Source of the DNA: Mesocentrotus franciscanus
Lineage: Eukaryota; Echinodermata; Echinoidea; Camarodonta; Strongylocentrotidae
Direction of reading: 5' to 3'
Assembly (NCBI GenBank): GCA_037976565.1
Contig: CP137680.1
Location: 23,974,671-24,038,670, forward strand
Length of the DNA: 64,000 bases
This document shows positions 1-13,463 of the stretch, in pieces. The notes below the pieces were generated by a model, which saw only the letters and a list, made by a program, of their open reading frames with translations, did not search any database and had not been told where the DNA came from. Each line of letters starts with the position of its first letter. Within the stretch, counting starts at the first letter, position 1. The translations under genes were made by a program, and so were the position numbers.

Positions 1-21
1 GCGATCTCCTTCAGTTGCCCC

Positions 22-1254
22 CAGGAGCGGCGCCACAGGGGGCAGGGGCGGCCGCCCCTATCATTTTCAAAAAAGGAAGAGGAAGAGAAGGAAAAAGAGG
101 AAAAGGAGAAGGAAAAGGAAAGGAAAAGAAGGAGAAGAAAAGAAAAGGAAGGGGAAGAGAAGGAGGAAGAGAACTATAAAATGTAAATATGTATGACGTA
201 AGGGAGGGCGGGGAGAGGGAAAAGAAAAAATTAAGATAGAGAAAATAAAGAAAAGGAGAGAAAAAAGCAGGCCGAATCAGGCGATCAGCTTATTAGCAGT
301 TATTACAGGCCTACTGAGTGACTGAACACAGTCCTTTGCCCGCCGATGTCATTGAGAACTCATTTAGTGAACTTCGATTACTGAAAACGTACTTGAGATC
401 AACAATGACCCCCAAAACGTTTGTCTTCACTTCTGGTCATCAATTTAAACAGAGATAGTGATATAGATATAAACAAAGTGATTGACGCATTTTCCCCCAA
501 AACATCCCCGTAAATTGGAGTTCCTTTTGACAGAAGAAAATCAAAAGTAGTGCATGTTCATGATGCTGTAATTAGCATTTCAGGTAAAGCAGCCTACATT
601 TGATTGGAGCTTGTTCTTGTTAATTGAACTTAAGACTTTTCTTTTTAATTTGGCAAAAAGTATGTCCCAAATCGAGCCATTATGCATCAATTAAAAAAAT
701 CTTCAACTTCTGAGAGGGGCACATCCCTGCGTCGTGCAAGCGCGACGATGGCGCTGGCGATTCGCCCCAAGGCGCGTAGCCAGGGGGGCGATGGGGGCGC
801 TCGCCCCCAAACATACAACGCCTGCCCCCCAAAAAAAAAAAAAAGAGAGAGAGAGAGAGAGAAAAAAAAGGAAGAGGACGTAAGAAGAAAAAGGAGCAGA
901 CAAAGAAACATTTTTGAAAATTCAGAAGAGGATTAAAAGTCGAGAACGGTGCAACAAATCGTCTTCTTTCTCTAATAATTTAATGAAACCTCAAAGCTTT
1001 CGCGCTTCGCGCGGGAGGTGGAAAACTGAATTCATACAAGGATTAAGAGTCGAGAACTGTACAACTATTTGGACTTCTTTCTCTAATAGTTTAATGAAAC
1101 GTCAAAGCTTCCGCGCTTAGCGCGGAGGGGAAACTCCCCTTCCTGCACCCACCCCTAGGAGCGCGCTTCGCGTGCTCACCACCGCCCCCCTAAAATAAAA
1201 TCCTAGCTACGCACCTATTCGCCCCCCTAACAAAATAACCTGGCGCCGCCCCTG
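22..1254. mobile_element. Non-autonomous hAT-like element
   Basis: Ends CAGGAGCGGCGCCA and TGGCGCCGCCCCTG are inverted repeats. An identical 8-bp target duplication GTTGCCCC flanks it (14-21 and 1255-1262). The interior has no transposase, only purine-rich and AT-rich sequence plus a nested element at 769-1217. Confidence 0.85.
769..1217. mobile_element. Nested GCGCGTAGC-family element
   Basis: Ends AAGGCGCGTAGCCAGG and CCTAGCTACGCACCTA are imperfect inverted repeats; TTCGCCCC is repeated at 761-768 and 1218-1225. The interior holds a GA run and two ~105-bp repeats with GCGCTTCGCGC hairpins. Related copies at 4655-5425 and 13464-14018. Confidence 0.75.
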
Positions 1255-1262
1255 GTTGCCCC

Positions 1263-2032
1263 TATCTCTCAATGCGTTGGATTCAGTAACTGTTCTAATC
1301 CTATTTGTAAGCACAATTATAACATATAGAATAAATAAAGATGTATATTTGACACATCAATACTTATAAACAGTGAAAATACTAACTAAAAATTAAAAAG
1401 AGTAAAATAGAAAGGTCATGGACTCGTTTTGAAATAAACCTACGTCCGTTCAATATCTGTAGAATCGTGATGAGAAAGCAAACAAAATGTTATTATAACC
1501 CACAACATGACTGTATGAGTTTAAGCATATCAAAGTGAATGTCATATAGTCACTTCATATTGACCATATTATATAATTTTTTTTTTTTCTATTCAGGGAA
1601 AGGAAAATTACCCCCACCAAAACACTGATTTGAAGAAGAACAAAAATATGTTGTTGGACACAATTTAAAAGATGAGCGAAATAGGCCTACATTACTACGG
1701 CATTTTAGTAAAGGTGATACGGATAACATATAATATTGTCTTAGTGAATAAGTTTGGAGTGTTTGATATTATGATTTTAAAGCCCTCTAAAGTGTTGGGA
1801 ACCCCAAATTTGTCAAAAATTTGATAGCAAAATTTCATTACAATTGTTTAATGATGTGAAAGATAATGTCAATTCTACAGAGATTTTCAAAACAAATGTG
1901 ATCGACACAATTTAGGTTTTCTGTTGTACGCAGAAAATCCAAATTTTGTACCCTTGCAGAATCATAGCAAGGCAAATATTTAATTTGAGATAGTCGAAAC
2001 ACGAGTTATACAGGAATGGAAAGTCATAATTA
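1263..2032. other. AT-rich DNA, nothing recognised
   Basis: No open frame or repeat that I can name. Confidence 0.5.
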
Positions 2033-3850
2033 AATTTCACTCAAAAATATCAAAGTCATTCTAAAATGTCTCAGGCCTTGTGTAGGCCCTAAGCTGGATT
2101 TCTATGGGAACCTCTGCTCATGAGTGCATGAAGTGGTCCCCCGGAGTTTGGGGGAGAATGCAACCCAGTTTTTGTATCAAAATTTGTACTTTTACAATGT
2201 CAAATTCGCTTTTATTGCTCTCACTAATATTGTACAGTCTATTTCTATCTGTAATATATATATAAAGCATATACAATAAATTTCACTCAAAAATATCAAA
2301 GTCATTCTAAAATGTCTCAGGCCTTGTGTAGGCCCTAAGCTGGATTTCTAGGGAACCTCTAATCATGAGTGCATGGAGTGGTCCCCCGGAGTTTGGGGGA
2401 GAATGCAACCCAGTTTTTGTATCAAAATTTGTACTTTTACAATGTCAAATTCGCTTTTATTGCTCTCACTAATATTGTACAGTCTATTTCTATCTATAAT
2501 ATATATATAAAGCATATACAATAAATTTCACTCAAAAATATCAAAGTCATTCTAAAATGTCTCAGGCCTTGTGTAGGCCCTAAGCTGGATCTCTTCAGGA
2601 TCCTGTGAGCGCTCCCCGGAGTTTGGGGAGAATGCAACCCAGTTTTTGTATCAAATTTGTACTTTTACAATGTCAAATTCGCTTTTATTGCTCTCACTAA
2701 TATTGTACAGTCTATTTCTATCTGTAATATATATATAAAGCATATACAATAAATTTCACTCAAAAATATCAAAGTCATTCTAAAATGTCTCAGGCCTTGT
2801 GTAGGCCCTAAGCTGGATTTCTAGGGAACCTCTGATCATGAGTGCATGGAGTGGTCCCCGGAGTTTGGGGGAGAATGCAACCCAGTTTTTGTATCAAAAT
2901 TTGTACTTTTACAATGTCAAATTCGCTTTTATTGCTCTCACTAATATTGTACAGTCTATTTCTATCTGTAATATATATATAAAGCATATACAATAAATTT
3001 CACTCAAAAATATCAAAGTCATTCTAAAATGTCTCAGGCCTTGTGTAGGCCCTAAGCTGGATTTCTAGGGTAACCTCTGATCATGAGTGCATGGAGTGGT
3101 CCCCCGGAGTTTGGGGAGAATGCAACCCAGTTTTTGTATCAAATTTGTACTTTTACAATGTCAAATTCGCTTTTATTACTCTCACTAATATTGTACAGTC
3201 TATTTCTATCTGTAATATATATATAAAGCATATACAATAAATTTCACTCAAAAATATCAAAGTCATTCTAAAATGTTTCAGGGCTTGTGTAGGCCCTAAG
3301 CTGGATCTCTTCAGAATCCTGTGAGCGCTCCCCCGGAGTTTGGGGGAGAATGCAAACCAGTTTTTGTATCGAAATTTGTACTTTTACAAAATCAAATTCG
3401 CTTTTTATTGCTCTCACTAATATTGTACAGTCTATTTCTATCTGTAATATATATATAAAGCATATACAATAAATTTTACTCAAACATATCAAAGTCATTC
3501 TAAAATGTCTCAGGCCTTGTGTTGGCCCTAAGCTGGATTTCTAGGGTAACCTCTGATCATGAGTGCATGGAGTGGTCCCCCGGAGTTTGGGGGAGAATGC
3601 AACCCAGTTTTCGTATCAAAATTTGTACTTTTACAATGTCAAATTCGCTTTTATTACTCTCACTAATATTGTACAGTCTATTTCTATCTGTAATATATAT
3701 ATAAAGCATATACAATAAATTTCACTCAAAAATATCAAAGTCATTCTAAAATGTTTCAGGGCTTGTGTAGGCCCTAAGCTGGATCTCTTCAGGATCCTGT
3801 GAGCGCTCCCCATGAGTTTTTGGGAGAACGCCACGCAGATTTTGTATCGA
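2033..3850. repeat. Higher-order satellite array, eight ~229-247 bp units
   Basis: Units share the core from TTTCACTCAAAAATATCAAA to the TATATATAAAGC tail. Two types differ after CTAAGCTGGAT: A (TTTCTAGGG...GATCATGAGTGCATGG) and B (CTCTTCAGGATCCTGTGAGC). Order is A A B A A B A B, so AAB is a higher-order repeat of ~0.72 kb. Open frames here are by-products. Confidence 0.95.
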
Positions 3851-4654
3851 CCCTGCTGGTAACATTAAGATTATAATTTGATGTTTTTCATTCCAGATTT
3901 GCTTTCCCATGATATGATGAAATTCGTTATTTACATCATTCGGACATCAATTGAAAAGCCACTTTGGGAATACTTCAACAAATGCCGTATCAAAAAGTTT
4001 ACCATCGCCATGAAAATGAGTTTGTCTTGCAAACCTTTCATGAAAGAGAGCCTTTTGATGCCTTTATAACAAACTACTTTTAATTGATAAGCCCTAATCC
4101 TATCGTGCTGAAATTTAATGATCTGAATCCTGATAATTATTAAAACATTACTGTAACATTTTCATAAAATTAAACATTGTTATTATATTTTATTTTATTG
4201 ATTCATTTTATTTTTTCTACGCCCTCTATGATTAATTTACTCTTCTAACCATGTATTTTTTTGTCAAAGGACCATATAATTTGTTTTAATTTAGTTTTTA
4301 AAGTCAACGTGTCTTATCTGCTCCGTCTTATATTCCATTTATTAGTATAGGTAACTCCAGCGAGACAGAATAGACATCCAATCCTCATATTTTTTTTATG
4401 GATTTACTCTTTAATTTTAAAAGATTTTATATTGATGTATAGTTTATTTTGCGGAAAGTTTTCCCTAAAGTGCAAACACTAAAATTATCTGTTTTGAAAA
4501 CCTATGATATAATGTATTGGGGCAGGGCTCCCGCTCGGAGTGTCTTGTGATACTTGTTGATTTCACTCTCCTTAATGGCTCATCTTTGAATTTTCTTTTG
4601 TAACTATGCGGGTATTATTTATTATTTGTCAGTGCTTTCATGGACCCTAAACAA
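3851..4654. other. AT-rich DNA, nothing recognised
   Basis: No recognisable gene or repeat. Confidence 0.5.
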
Positions 4655-5425
4655 GCGCGTAGCTAGGATTTTATTTTAGGGGGGTCGAATCACTTACAGA
4701 GCGCAATGCGCGCTCCCTATAGGGGGGGGGGGTGCAGGGGGGGAAGTTTTTCCCCTCCCGCGCGAAGCGCTGAAGCTTTGACGTTTCATTAAATTATTAG
4801 AGAAACTGAAGACGATTCATTGTACCGTTCTCTACTCTTAATCCTTGTCTGAATTTTCAAAAATAATGTTTGATTCATTGTTATGCCGTGGCGTAATGAG
4901 CAAAAACTTTTTTTTTTTGGGGGCAGAAAAAATTCGCATCACCATCCGACTCTTACATGTTACATGCCTGCAGGCCCGCGGAACGCTTTTCAAAGTGGGA
5001 GGGGAGGGGCTAAAGTATTTACGATCAGGTAGAGTGGAGCGTAAATTGGCTTGGGGTCCAGGGGCATTACGGTCAGATGAGCATTAAAGCTAGGGATTAA
5101 GGCATTTAATAACGGTCGGATGAGCATCAAGGGGCCCGCCTTAGGGCCCTTGGTGGGGTCCAGGGGGTGCAGCACGGGGGTGATACAAGATTTCGATTTT
5201 TTTGGGGCGCTGGGCTGGGCTGGTGGCTATAGAATTCAAAGCTCATTTCACAACTACATTTTTAAATAAAGGATAATATATGATGCATATCTGTTGTTTC
5301 TTTATTAATATTTTTATCACAGTCTTTGTCATGTGTCTTTGTCTTCTTCCTACGTCCTCTTACTTTTTTTTCTCTCTCTCTCTCTCTTTGGCCGGCGTTT
5401 TGTCCCCCCTGGCCCTAACACCGTC
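4655..5425. mobile_element. GCGCGTAGC-family element, interrupted
   Basis: Left end AAGCGCGTAGCTAGGATTTT matches the ends at 769-1217. A GCGCGAAGCGC repeat unit follows, then unrelated GC-rich sequence (4900-5270), then a TCTCTC tract and GTCCCCCCTGGCC near the right end. The right terminal repeat is not clear. Confidence 0.5.
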
Positions 5426-6520
5426 CATCTGGATAGGGGGCGAAAAACTGAGCGTGACAGACGGTACAAGCAATGTGTGCAGGCATTGAGATAATGACAT
5501 AATACAAATATTAATAAACAACAACATTTAAAGCATCAAATATCTTTCTCTGGTGTGAAATGGTCACTTATCATGATAATTAAAGTTTTTGGGCAAGAGA
5601 AGTTTAATCTTTGATCTTCGATCAAAGCATTGGAAATATAAAACGATACTGATTATGTTCATGATATCAAATTCCAAAAAGTACGTTGCAGAACAAGCCA
5701 TCAGAAAGCATAAAGTCTGCAAAATTGTATTTGAAGTCATTTGTATATATACAACTGAAGAACAAGTACCTACAAAAGCGTGACGGAAGGGATACAATTT
5801 TGTTTTACCTTTGACCTGCTATGAAATGTTATATATTTGTGCATTTACATAGACAAGACAGATATTATGGACTACACATGTCTTTTTACCATAAATATGT
5901 TGTTTAATTTATGGCTTTAAAAAGGAATTAGGAGTAAAAATATCGAGAAATTATAGACGAAAAATTTCATAGAATTAGTCACATTTATATAGTTTTTCAA
6001 CAGATTTGAAGTTGGCGATTCTTAACTTGATATAATGTCTGCGCCTTTCGTCTCACAAAAAGAAGAAGAGCTTTTGTCAGTAATCTACCCATCTTTTTCT
6101 AAACTTGTACTGATACTTACCAAAAATAAGTATAATTTGTAATAATTATTGCTTTGCTGGGGCAAAAATTAAAAAGAATATTTGACCAGAGAAAACAAGA
6201 GGGAGGGGGGACACGTGTAAATTTGTGTAGTGAAGGTAAATGGGTACTTTGATTTTGCCAGCGGGGTGAGGGGGACCCTCTCAGATCCTTAACCGAATGC
6301 ACCACTGTAAATATACCGCTTACATTGTTATTTACCAAATGAATGATTAACAATTTCGATAAATTGGTCGTTGATGATTCGAGTCCTGCTCTAAGCTTAA
6401 TGCATTATACATGTATATTACATAATTTCGGTTGTAGAAATGGATACAATGTATTCGAACAAAGCAATATACCAAATTATTTTATACTACTGATAAGAAG
6501 AAGCAGCAGCTGTATGGAAG
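5426..6520. other. AT-rich DNA, nothing recognised
   Basis: No gene or named repeat seen. Confidence 0.45.
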
Positions 6521-6523
6521 TAC

Positions 6524-6646
6524 TAGTTATAGTAGTAGTAGGTGTAGTAGTAGTAGTAGTAGTATATTATTATTGTTATTATTATAATAAGTAGTAGTAG
6601 TAGAATAGTCGTAGTATCAGTAGTAGTATCAGTAGTAGTATCAGTT

Positions 6647-6691
<45 letters not shown>

Positions 6692-6709
6692 TAGTAGTAG
6701 TTGTAGTAT

Positions 6710-6744
<35 letters not shown>

Positions 6745-6772
6745 TAGTAGTAGTAGTAGTAGTAGTAGTAGT

Positions 6773-6806
<34 letters not shown>

Positions 6807-6856
6807 CAGTATAGTACTAGTAGTAGTAGTAGTATACATGGTGTAGTAGTAGTACT

Positions 6857-6898
<42 letters not shown>

Positions 6899-6900
6899 AT
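6524..6900. repeat. TAG/GTA trinucleotide microsatellite
   Basis: About 375 bp of near-pure AGT repeats with a few interruptions. It accounts for the poly-Tyr/Thr/Leu open frames on the minus strand. Confidence 0.97.
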
Positions 6901-6929
6901 ACAGGCAAAGTATTACTAATAGCATCTTT

Positions 6930-8686
6930 AGCAACAAGACACGTATCGCATCTCCGCTTTATCTACGCATCTATACCGGACCCCGTGCAATGCAATGATT
7001 GATATGGCGATCATGCCTTTTTGCCTTTCCCCATGTTCTCCAACGCTTTGTAATATACTTCCTCTCCAATTTTAAGTATCTCCCAAATATCAGAAGCATA
7101 ACTTTAATTTCATTCTAGTTCGTGGATGATTCTCTACTTTGTTTTGCAAAAATATATACAACAGGGTGTTAAATAACTACCTCGATATCTATAAAGGTAC
7201 ATAATTGTAACGACACCGGACAGGTGTTTGAACAACAGCGATACATAATGATGTTATTCCAAATTCCATCACTTTCTATAATTTCATTGTTAGTGTTTCT
7301 TTAACACTCATTTTTGGTATGGAAACAATGCAGTGAATGGAAACCAGTTGAATTCCAATTTCCATGCCGGTGTTGAATTAGCATTTTTGAGGTGTCTTCT
7401 AAGACTCCGAGTTGATGTTTGGTTGTATACGTGCGATGTTTGAAACATCAGGGGCCTTCTGTCAAATTGTCAAATGACAATTGAACAAAGATTTCATTTT
7501 AAGATCTCCAGTAAACCATGATACTGTAATACTAATGAAACGAATATACATTGTAAGCATCTTCTCCATTTTATATATTAGCCCCAACCAAGCGATGCGA
7601 CTATAGCCTTGCAATGAGAATACACGCTCATGCCATAGTAGGTCCATGCTTATACAATAGTGTACTCCTAAAGAGTCCTGTGACACATAATATGCCATGT
7701 CCCAAGTCTCAACATGGACCTATATATAGGTCTGAACTCTGAACAGGAATGTGGCAGGGGTCAATCCCCTGACCCCAGATGGACATGGCTCGTGTCTGAA
7801 CATTGTATATGCACTGTATACCCACATGCTTGGGAATGCCCACACACTCTGCAAATTAATAAATTCATTGAACAACTCAATATCAATTGTGAGCATATTG
7901 GAGGCAATATACTGAAGATATTGTTTCTGTTAATTTTGTTCTGTGATATAATCATAAAATACAAAATAGAGCATGAGTTGACCTTGTTCAGAGTATGACT
8001 ATGCAAATTTAAATTGGGTTTCGAAGCCAATAAGGACATTCGGAGACATATCTACCAAATCATTTTAATCCTTTAACTTGTACTTGGAATTTTGCACGTA
8101 TTTCAGCGAAAGCAATGTTCATATACATGTAGATTCAAGATTCATGTTTCTCAAGATTAATTACGTAGGCTTATATGAAATAGATAATCAACATAACTAT
8201 TTGTAATAGGTCAGTTTGATTCGAATCCGTTAATACGGCTGACAAATCACATCTTTTATTTTATTTTTAAAATTTAGAGTCATGTATTTCCCTTTTGTTG
8301 GCAGAAATCTATGTTATTCCCATTAGTCTAGAATTCAGAAGAAGAAGACAAAAGTTTGATATTGAAAACATTGTTTGTGATAGTATTTATATTTTGCATT
8401 CTCGAAAACGAAATAGTTTTGCATACGGTAGCTGCTCAGGCACTATAATAGACGCTTGCTTCTAAACATAATACATGTACATGTATATCTGTTAAAAGTT
8501 TCAAATTAGAGACTGTGCCTGCAGACTCGCCCACGTAAGTTACCGGAAGGACTCTGTTTCAAAAGTTTCGCGGGGTTTTATCGGACTTGGCGCGCCGTAT
8601 ATCTTCCCAGCATTGAATCTTCTGAATCTTCTGAAATTGAAGTCAGCAGGGCGGTATTCCGCATGTCGCTAACTTGTATGGCAGGT
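6930..8686. other. AT-rich DNA, nothing recognised
   Basis: No gene, RNA or named repeat found. Confidence 0.45.
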
Positions 8687-8846
8687 GCTTTAGCCCCCAA
8701 ATATTGCCAATAGGAACATACTTATGTGGAATATGACTACTGATTTCAATGACTGGTTTATCATTGTGCTTTAGCCCCCGAATATTGCCAATAGGAAAAT
8801 AATTATGTGGAATATGACTACTGATTTCAATGACTGGCTTATCAGT
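8687..8846. repeat. Tandem duplication, ~81-bp unit
   Basis: Two copies starting GCTTTAGCCCCC, at 8687 and 8768, differing at a handful of bases. Confidence 0.9.
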
Positions 8847-9679
8847 CCTTTATGTTGGATGCATGTTTGGTGCTACAGTATTCATGGTATCCATTCCTGA
8901 TTGATGCTGAGAAACCTGAGATGAACCACAGCATCACTCGAGTGTCATCAGCTGTATGTGCAGGTACAACTTTTTTTTCTTCATTTCCATTGATACATTG
9001 ATATTGCCAAGGCTGTTTTGTATTTATATACGCCCATCGAGACAATGGGAAAGGCATTAACTATAGAGTATTTTTGCAAACGATATTTAGTATTGAAGAT
9101 TGTGCATTTCTCAAGTGAAAAGCGATGAAACCCATGTTTAATAAATGTGTCTCAGCCAAAATCGTAAAAATTATCCTTTAAATGCGTAATCCTTCATCGC
9201 CGTAATGCGTAAAAACTTACAAGTAACCATGGAGCTATGATGTAACCTCAATGTGGGGAAACTTCATCGAGTGACGGGCTAACAAATAGAAGGGATTTTA
9301 GAAGGTCGTAACTCGCGTCATTTGAGGACAGAAGAAACACAATACTGACATGCATATCATTTATTTTTCCTGTCATTCCTTTCCTCCCTCTTCTTTGTAA
9401 TTTTTACATAAAACTTGACGTCCATAAAAGGTCATATCATTCTAAAATCGATTACCATAACAACGAGTATACCTATTAGACTGGGCTTGCGCTTGTAATA
9501 TTATCTGTTTGGGAGGATGGGCAGAGACACTTGTTCATCATTACCTAGTCCTTCGTTTATGACTTTGTCCTCTGGATACTTCTCGACTGTCAGAAATGGC
9601 TTTCAAGCCTCCTCCTTTAAACAATAGGCCTATATAGTATATATTACATATCTAAGTTCATAGGCCCTTCATATATTAA
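8847..9679. other. Unrecognised DNA
   Basis: No gene or named repeat seen between the 81-bp duplication and the next MITE. Confidence 0.4.
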
Positions 9680-10067
9680 AGGTAAAGACCAGTTTTGGAA
9701 ACGCCCTCTCTCAAAAATGAAATGGAAGCTCTCATTACCAATCATGTGAAAGAATATGTTTTGACTAATACGTGATGATACAAAGTTTGCCGGGAAACCG
9801 CCTACTAATTGATATATTTGGTAAATTATTATATCTATTGGGACCAAATAGATATCGCGCACGTGGTCGCGTAGTCCCATAATGCCATCTTTCTGTGTAC
9901 AGTGATTGTAACTCTACCAAGACCAGGCCAAATTTCTTATCATTTTGATGATTCCAGAACCTTGCAGTACACACCAATACTTATATGCTAGATGATCAAC
10001 CTTTTCTGATCGATTTCACAACGTTTCTTTCACAATGCAATCGCATGACCATAACTGGTCTTTATCT
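9680..10067. mobile_element. TTAA MITE, copy 1
   Basis: Ends AGGTAAAGACCAGTT and AACTGGTCTTTATCT are inverted repeats, with TTAA on both sides (9676-9679 and 10068-10071). 388 bp, no coding capacity. Inverted relative to the copy at 11523-11905. Confidence 0.85.
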
Positions 10068-10071
10068 TTAA

Positions 10072-11518
10072 GGGTTGTTCTGGTCTATTTCGTTGGAGAG
10101 AATTAAATGACACTTTCCCTTTTTACGGATTATGAATCTTCTTTCTTAACAACTAACATCATAAACAAACAGACGCGTTTGAGGGTATCGTCACCACATC
10201 TTCTCCTACATGATCATTAGTATCACATGTACGAAGTACATGGGAGCATACAACTACTAGCCAGTGGTCAGTGAGAAAGAGAGAGAGAGAGAGTGCAGGA
10301 AAGGAATGGAATGTGGATGTCTGGGACATGAAATGAGAGAAGGGGCATGGTGCTATTGGGGATTATGCAGGCTAGACATGAGAGGGGAATGAAATGCATG
10401 GATGAATTAAAGGGAAAGATAAAATCGTAGATGTACAACTTTCTCAATATACTACATCTTTCGAAAGAGTGGGATCCCAGTAGCCCATTACATCACTCTG
10501 ATGTAAACTTTTCGTGTAAGTATGCAGGCCTAAAACTTGTATTGTGTATCAGGGAAATTATTCTAGTTACAGTTCCCTGTTTGTATTTAACACGAGTATG
10601 ATTATGCTTTGAACATTTTATGCGTTCGCGATCATCAGATTGGACCTTGGAGTAGTGAGGATTGTTATAATTATGTCCATCAATGGTGAGATTGAAGGTA
10701 GTTTACATTTTTGTTGGATAAAGACAAATATAAAAACTGTCACATGTAATCTTTACTGATATAACGTTTATATTCATGTTCTTTAATTAAAACACCAACT
10801 ACAATATGACGGGATAGAATTCAGCCATTTCTTGTTATTATTATTGTTGTTTTTGTGTCGTTTAGTTTCTTTGTGGTGTGTTCATGAGTATAAACATGTA
10901 CGCCTGTTACTTAATTAATATATAAAACAATTTCTTTATTTTCATTCCTCATTCTTTATAACTATTTTGAGTTTTGATTTAAAAATCCTGGCATCATTTT
11001 AAATCCATGAGGCTAGCAGTTTAGTAATGAGGTGAAAACCCTCGTTTCTTTCTTTGATTTTTAATTTAAAAAAATAATAACATTAACATTAATTCAGAGA
11101 AAATAAACGAAACATATTAACATCTCATTTCCAAAAATCCTGCCTTATTATTGTAATGTTTTACTAATTACATTCTCAATCTAGAGAACATCTACACTCT
11201 ACAGTTAAATTTGGGGAAAACTGAGGAATGGTTTGCAAATGAGGGAGAAGAATGGAACTGTTTAATTGAATGATCAAAACAAGGTCCTACTAAAACCTGC
11301 TTAAATACGGAGGTATATTTGAATCAAGACTAAGACATAATTTATGACTAGGGTTTATGAATTCGATGGAAAGAATGCACATTAAAAACATTTTGAAATG
11401 TTTGAGGAAATTGTTTGGTATACAAACGTAAACCACTGTTGTTTATGTTCCTGTACATTTCATATGCTGACACCATGGGACTATATACCCCACGCAGAAC
11501 TTATACATATTACAAATG
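10072..11518. other. Spacer between inverted MITE copies, nothing recognised
   Basis: AT-rich, with a short GA run near 10276. No gene seen. Confidence 0.45.
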
Positions 11519-11522
11519 TTAA

Positions 11523-11905
11523 AGATAAAGACCAGTTCTGGTCATGCGATTGCATTGTGAAAGAAACGTAGTGAAATCGATTAGAAAAGGTTGATCATCT
11601 AGCATATAAGTATTGGTGTGTACTGTTCTGGAATCATCAAAATGATAAGAAATTTGGCCCAGTCTTGGTAAAGTTACAAGCACTGTACACAGAAAGATGT
11701 ATATGGGACTACACGACCATGTGCGCGATATCTATTTGGTCCCAATAGATATAATAATTTACCAAATATATCAATTAGTAGGCGGTTTCCCGGCAAAATT
11801 TGTATCATCACGTATTAGTCAAAACATATTCTTTCACATGATTGGTAATGAGAGCTTCCATTTCATTTTTTGAGAGGGGGGCATTTCCAAAACTAGACTT
11901 AACCT
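11523..11905. mobile_element. TTAA MITE, copy 2 (inverted)
   Basis: Starts AGATAAAGACCAGTTCTGG after TTAA (11519-11522) and ends before TTAA at 11906-11909. Reverse complement of copy 1 over most of its length. Confidence 0.85.
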
Positions 11906-11909
11906 TTAA

Positions 11910-12272
11910 AGAGAAGGTTGGGTTCTGGGAAGAGATGAAAAACAATTTGTGAGCATTATCATTGTATTATGCAAGTGTGGAAGAACATCAGAGAAAAAAT
12001 GTTCCCTAAAAGCATGGCTCTTCAAATGCCTTAATATTCTAAATATGGCATGTAAGGGATGGATTTTTATGCCATATGTTCGTGTAGTCCCATATTCATC
12101 TTTCTGTGTACAGTGCTTGTAACTTTACCAAGACTGGGCCAAATTTCTTATCATTTTGATGATTCCAGAACCTTGCAGTACACACCAATACTTATATATG
12201 CTAGATGATCAACCTTTTCTGATCGATTCCACAACGTTTCTTTCACAATGCAATCGCATGACCAGAACTCAA
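11910..12272. mobile_element. TTAA MITE, related second subfamily
   Basis: Shares the TTAA at 11906-11909 with copy 2, so the two sit head to tail. Reverse complement of the element at 59884-60266; right end ACTCAACTTTAT. Confidence 0.75.
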
Positions 12273-13463
12273 CTTTATACGTATACGTATTCTAACCAAG
12301 GATGTATCTCCTTGTATTGTTCTAACGTACTTCTATTGTCCGATATGATGTCCTTATAGCTGGGTCGCGTGCCGCTCGTAAATTGTAAACACGCGTCCTC
12401 GCTCTGAATATTATATCGGTCGCTCTCATGTGGTCAGCACTCGAGCGGTCGAAGTAATGTGACAGGAATGTCCGCGTAGCTACGAATTGATACTGCGTCG
12501 ATAGTGGATTATAAAAAAGTCACCAATAAACAATGGAGATAATATTCCTGAATTAAGAAAATGAATTCGGATGTCCATGTTTAGTTTGTAAAATTGTACG
12601 ACGGGCCACACCAACATCGCTACCGAAAGGAGTGTTTAAGAGATAGGCCTACACCTTGAATAGACATGTTATCATTTATTTTAACGGTGAAGTACTGTAA
12701 CAGTATGTTTCAGATAGAATAAGAGAGAGAGAGAGAGGGGGGGCGGAGGGGGTGGAGAGAGAGAGAGGAGGGGGGCAAGGTGGTTAAGTGACTCGGAAAT
12801 ATAGACTGAGACAGGCCCAAATTATGCGTAATATTTTATTATATGCTATCTTCGCCATTGCGGCTTGTCTATCAGTGTTAAAGCCCCTCTGCACTACTTT
12901 GGCCAGGAGGGATTAGAGGGATTAGCGTGGTCATTGACAGGTGGTTATCTCATCGAGTCAGCTCTCAATTAACATAAGAAAAAGAGGATCATGGGGGACC
13001 AACAGGCACCGCTTAGGCATTGTTTTCTATATAGAGGAGCAAGTAGCTACAAGTAGTACAGTGGGGCTTTAACAGAAAGATTTGATAATCCGCTTGTACA
13101 ACTTATTATTGAACACGTACGGCATGTCATGGAAAAGGTGGTTTATCATGATATAAATAATATATAAAAAAATATATATATTATATATATATGTTGTTGT
13201 TGTTTTTTGTTTTTGTTTGGAGGGGGTCATGAAGCCAAAACATATGCCCAGACAAAAATTGCCAGGCAGATAAAATGTCACCCCTACTTCAGAATAAAAC
13301 ATAATAACCTTTTCCAGACAACTTTCAGCCAGCCCAAGGAGATACCAGCACCTCCAGTGCTACATTATTAGTAGAATCAGAGGAGTTTGACGAGAGTTCA
13401 AATCCCCGAAAGAGTCATAGACGTCACTACAAGTTCAGTTAACGAGGCCATTTGTCAGTTTTG
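12273..13463. other. Unrecognised DNA with a GA/GGGG tract
   Basis: Purine tract at 12721-12775 and an AT tract near 13150-13190. No gene found. Confidence 0.45.

Noticed and set aside
2808..3834. Several 60-76 codon frames in both directions
   Set aside because: Repeated identically in each satellite monomer.
6582..6937. Poly-Tyr/Thr/Leu open frames of ~100 codons
   Set aside because: They are translations of the TAG microsatellite in three frames.
13069..13302. 77-codon minus-strand frame with hydrophobic stretch
   Set aside because: AT-repeat driven, no homology or splice support.
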